Source: Chromera velia (Eukaryota > Sar > Chromeraceae). From it: a DNA stretch of 20,000 nucleotides. The position numbers and the translations under genes are program-made. The notes under the pieces were generated by a model. That model was not told the DNA's origin, made no database searches, and saw only the letters and a program-made list of their open reading frames with translations. This document shows, one piece after another, positions 19,075 through 20,000 of the stretch (positions are counted from its first letter, which is position 1; each line of letters begins with the position of its first letter). The stretch covers positions 13,767 through 33,766 of the forward strand of contig JAHBMJ010001150.1 of assembly GCA_018398765.1 (NCBI GenBank), read 5' to 3'.

Positions 19075-20000
19075 AGTCAGCGTGCAGATGGAGAGGGAGA
19101 TGGAGTCGGCGCGCGGATGGAAAGGGAGATGGAATCGGTGAGCAGATGAAGAGGGAGATGGAGTCGGTGAGTAGATGAAGAGGAAAATGGAGTCGGCGTG
19201 CAGATGGAGAGAGAGAAAGAGTTGGCGGACAGATGGAGACGGAGATGGAGTCGGCGCACGGATGGAGAGGGAGAGGGAGTCGGCGCGCTGATGGAAAGGG
19301 AAAAGGAGTCGGCGTGCAGATGGAGAGGGAGATAGAGCCGGCGCGCGGATGGCCCAGGGGAGGGAGATGGAGTTGGAGAGCAGATGAAGAAGGAGACGGA
19401 GTCGGCGTGCAGATGGAAAGGGAGATGGAGTCGGCGTGCAGATAGAGAGAGAGACGGAGTCGGCGTGCAGAGGGAGAGAGAGATAGGGTCGGCGTGCAGA
19501 GGGAGAGGGAGATGGAGTCGGCGCGCGGATGGAGAGGGAAATGGAGTCGGCGCGCAGATGGAGAGGGAGATAGAGTTGGCGTGCAGATGGAGACAGAGAT
19601 AGAGTCGGCGTACGGATGGAGAGGGAGATAGACTCAGCGTGCAGATGGAGAAGGAGATGGAATCAACGTGTAGATGGAGAGAGAGATAGAGTCGATGTGC
19701 AGATGGAAAGAGAGATAGAGTCGGCATGTAGATGGACAGGGAGGTGGAGTCGGCATGCGGATGGAGAGGGAGATGGAGTCGGTATGCAAGTGAAAAGGGG
19801 GATGGAGCTGGCGTGCAGATGAAGAGAGGAAGGAGTCGGCGTGCAGATAAGGAGGGAGATGGAGCCGGCGCGCGGATGGAGAGGGAGGTGGAGTTGGCAT
19901 GCAGATGGAGAGAGAGATAGAGTCGGCATACAGATGGAGAAGGAGATGGAATCAGTGCGCGGATGGAGAAGAAGATGGAGTTGGCATGCAGATGGGGAGG
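19075..20000 (+). repeat. 29-bp satellite, third block, continuing past the window edge
   Basis: About 32 head-to-tail units with a 29-bp period (for example starts at 19521, 19550 and 19579). The core is GATGGAGTCGGCGTGCAGAT plus a purine-rich GGAGAGGGA. The two commonest versions of the GC-rich part are GCGTGCAGATGG and GCGCGCGGATGG. Because 29 is not a multiple of three and no unit contains a regular stop, long but meaningless open frames appear on both strands. Confidence 0.95.

Noticed and set aside
18409-20000. Frames of 60-216 codons over the 29-bp array
   Set aside because: Same repeat read in shifting frames, on both strands, with no start context or domain.
18560-20000. CRISPR-like array
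   Set aside because: Units are head to tail with no spacers, and the setting is eukaryotic; it is a satellite.

Overview
The window looks like nuclear DNA of a eukaryote. It has GT-AG spliced genes with small exons, an LTR retrotransposon, a short TIR element with an 8-bp target duplication, and long microsatellite and minisatellite tracts. The mix of signal-peptide proteins, hevein-like modules, Thr-rich linkers and repeats would suit a microalga or protist such as a chromerid or another alveolate or stramenopile. That placement is inference; nothing in the sequence fixes the species.

Layout. (1) 1-50 is a TCAC microsatellite. (2) 115-786, minus strand, is the 5' part of a probable secreted N-formylglutamate-amidohydrolase-like protein whose 3' end lies outside the window. 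(3) 787-3997 holds no convincing gene. It contains an AT-rich island (about 1885-2275), long CT/CTGT tracts (2312-2850), a degenerate 61-bp minisatellite (about 2845-3281) and a CTT-rich tract. (4) 3998-7061, plus strand, is the best gene: four exons that I joined by splice sites and phase. It encodes a secreted CAP/SCP/PR-1 domain protein whose last exon adds four six-cysteine hevein-like modules separated by long Thr-rich linkers. (5) 7062-8401 is intergenic. (6) 8410-8933 is a 524-bp non-autonomous TIR element (MITE) with an 8-bp target duplication. (7) 8983-15250 is a complete but degenerate Ty1/copia-type retrotransposon with 307-bp LTRs and a perfect 5-bp target duplication. Its gag, integrase, reverse transcriptase and RNase H can be traced through many stops and frame changes. 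(8) 15251-18180 is mostly CACT-type low-complexity DNA plus an inverted pair of a dispersed 35-bp repeat. (9) 18186-20000 is a 29-bp satellite array interrupted by two related GT-rich segments, running off the window.

Only two host genes are supported. Both encode predicted secreted proteins, and no shared pathway is evident. The most informative items are the CAP/hevein-like fusion with altered cysteine positions, the MITE, the all-transition divergence of the two LTRs, and the satellite, whose main variants differ by CpG-type transitions.
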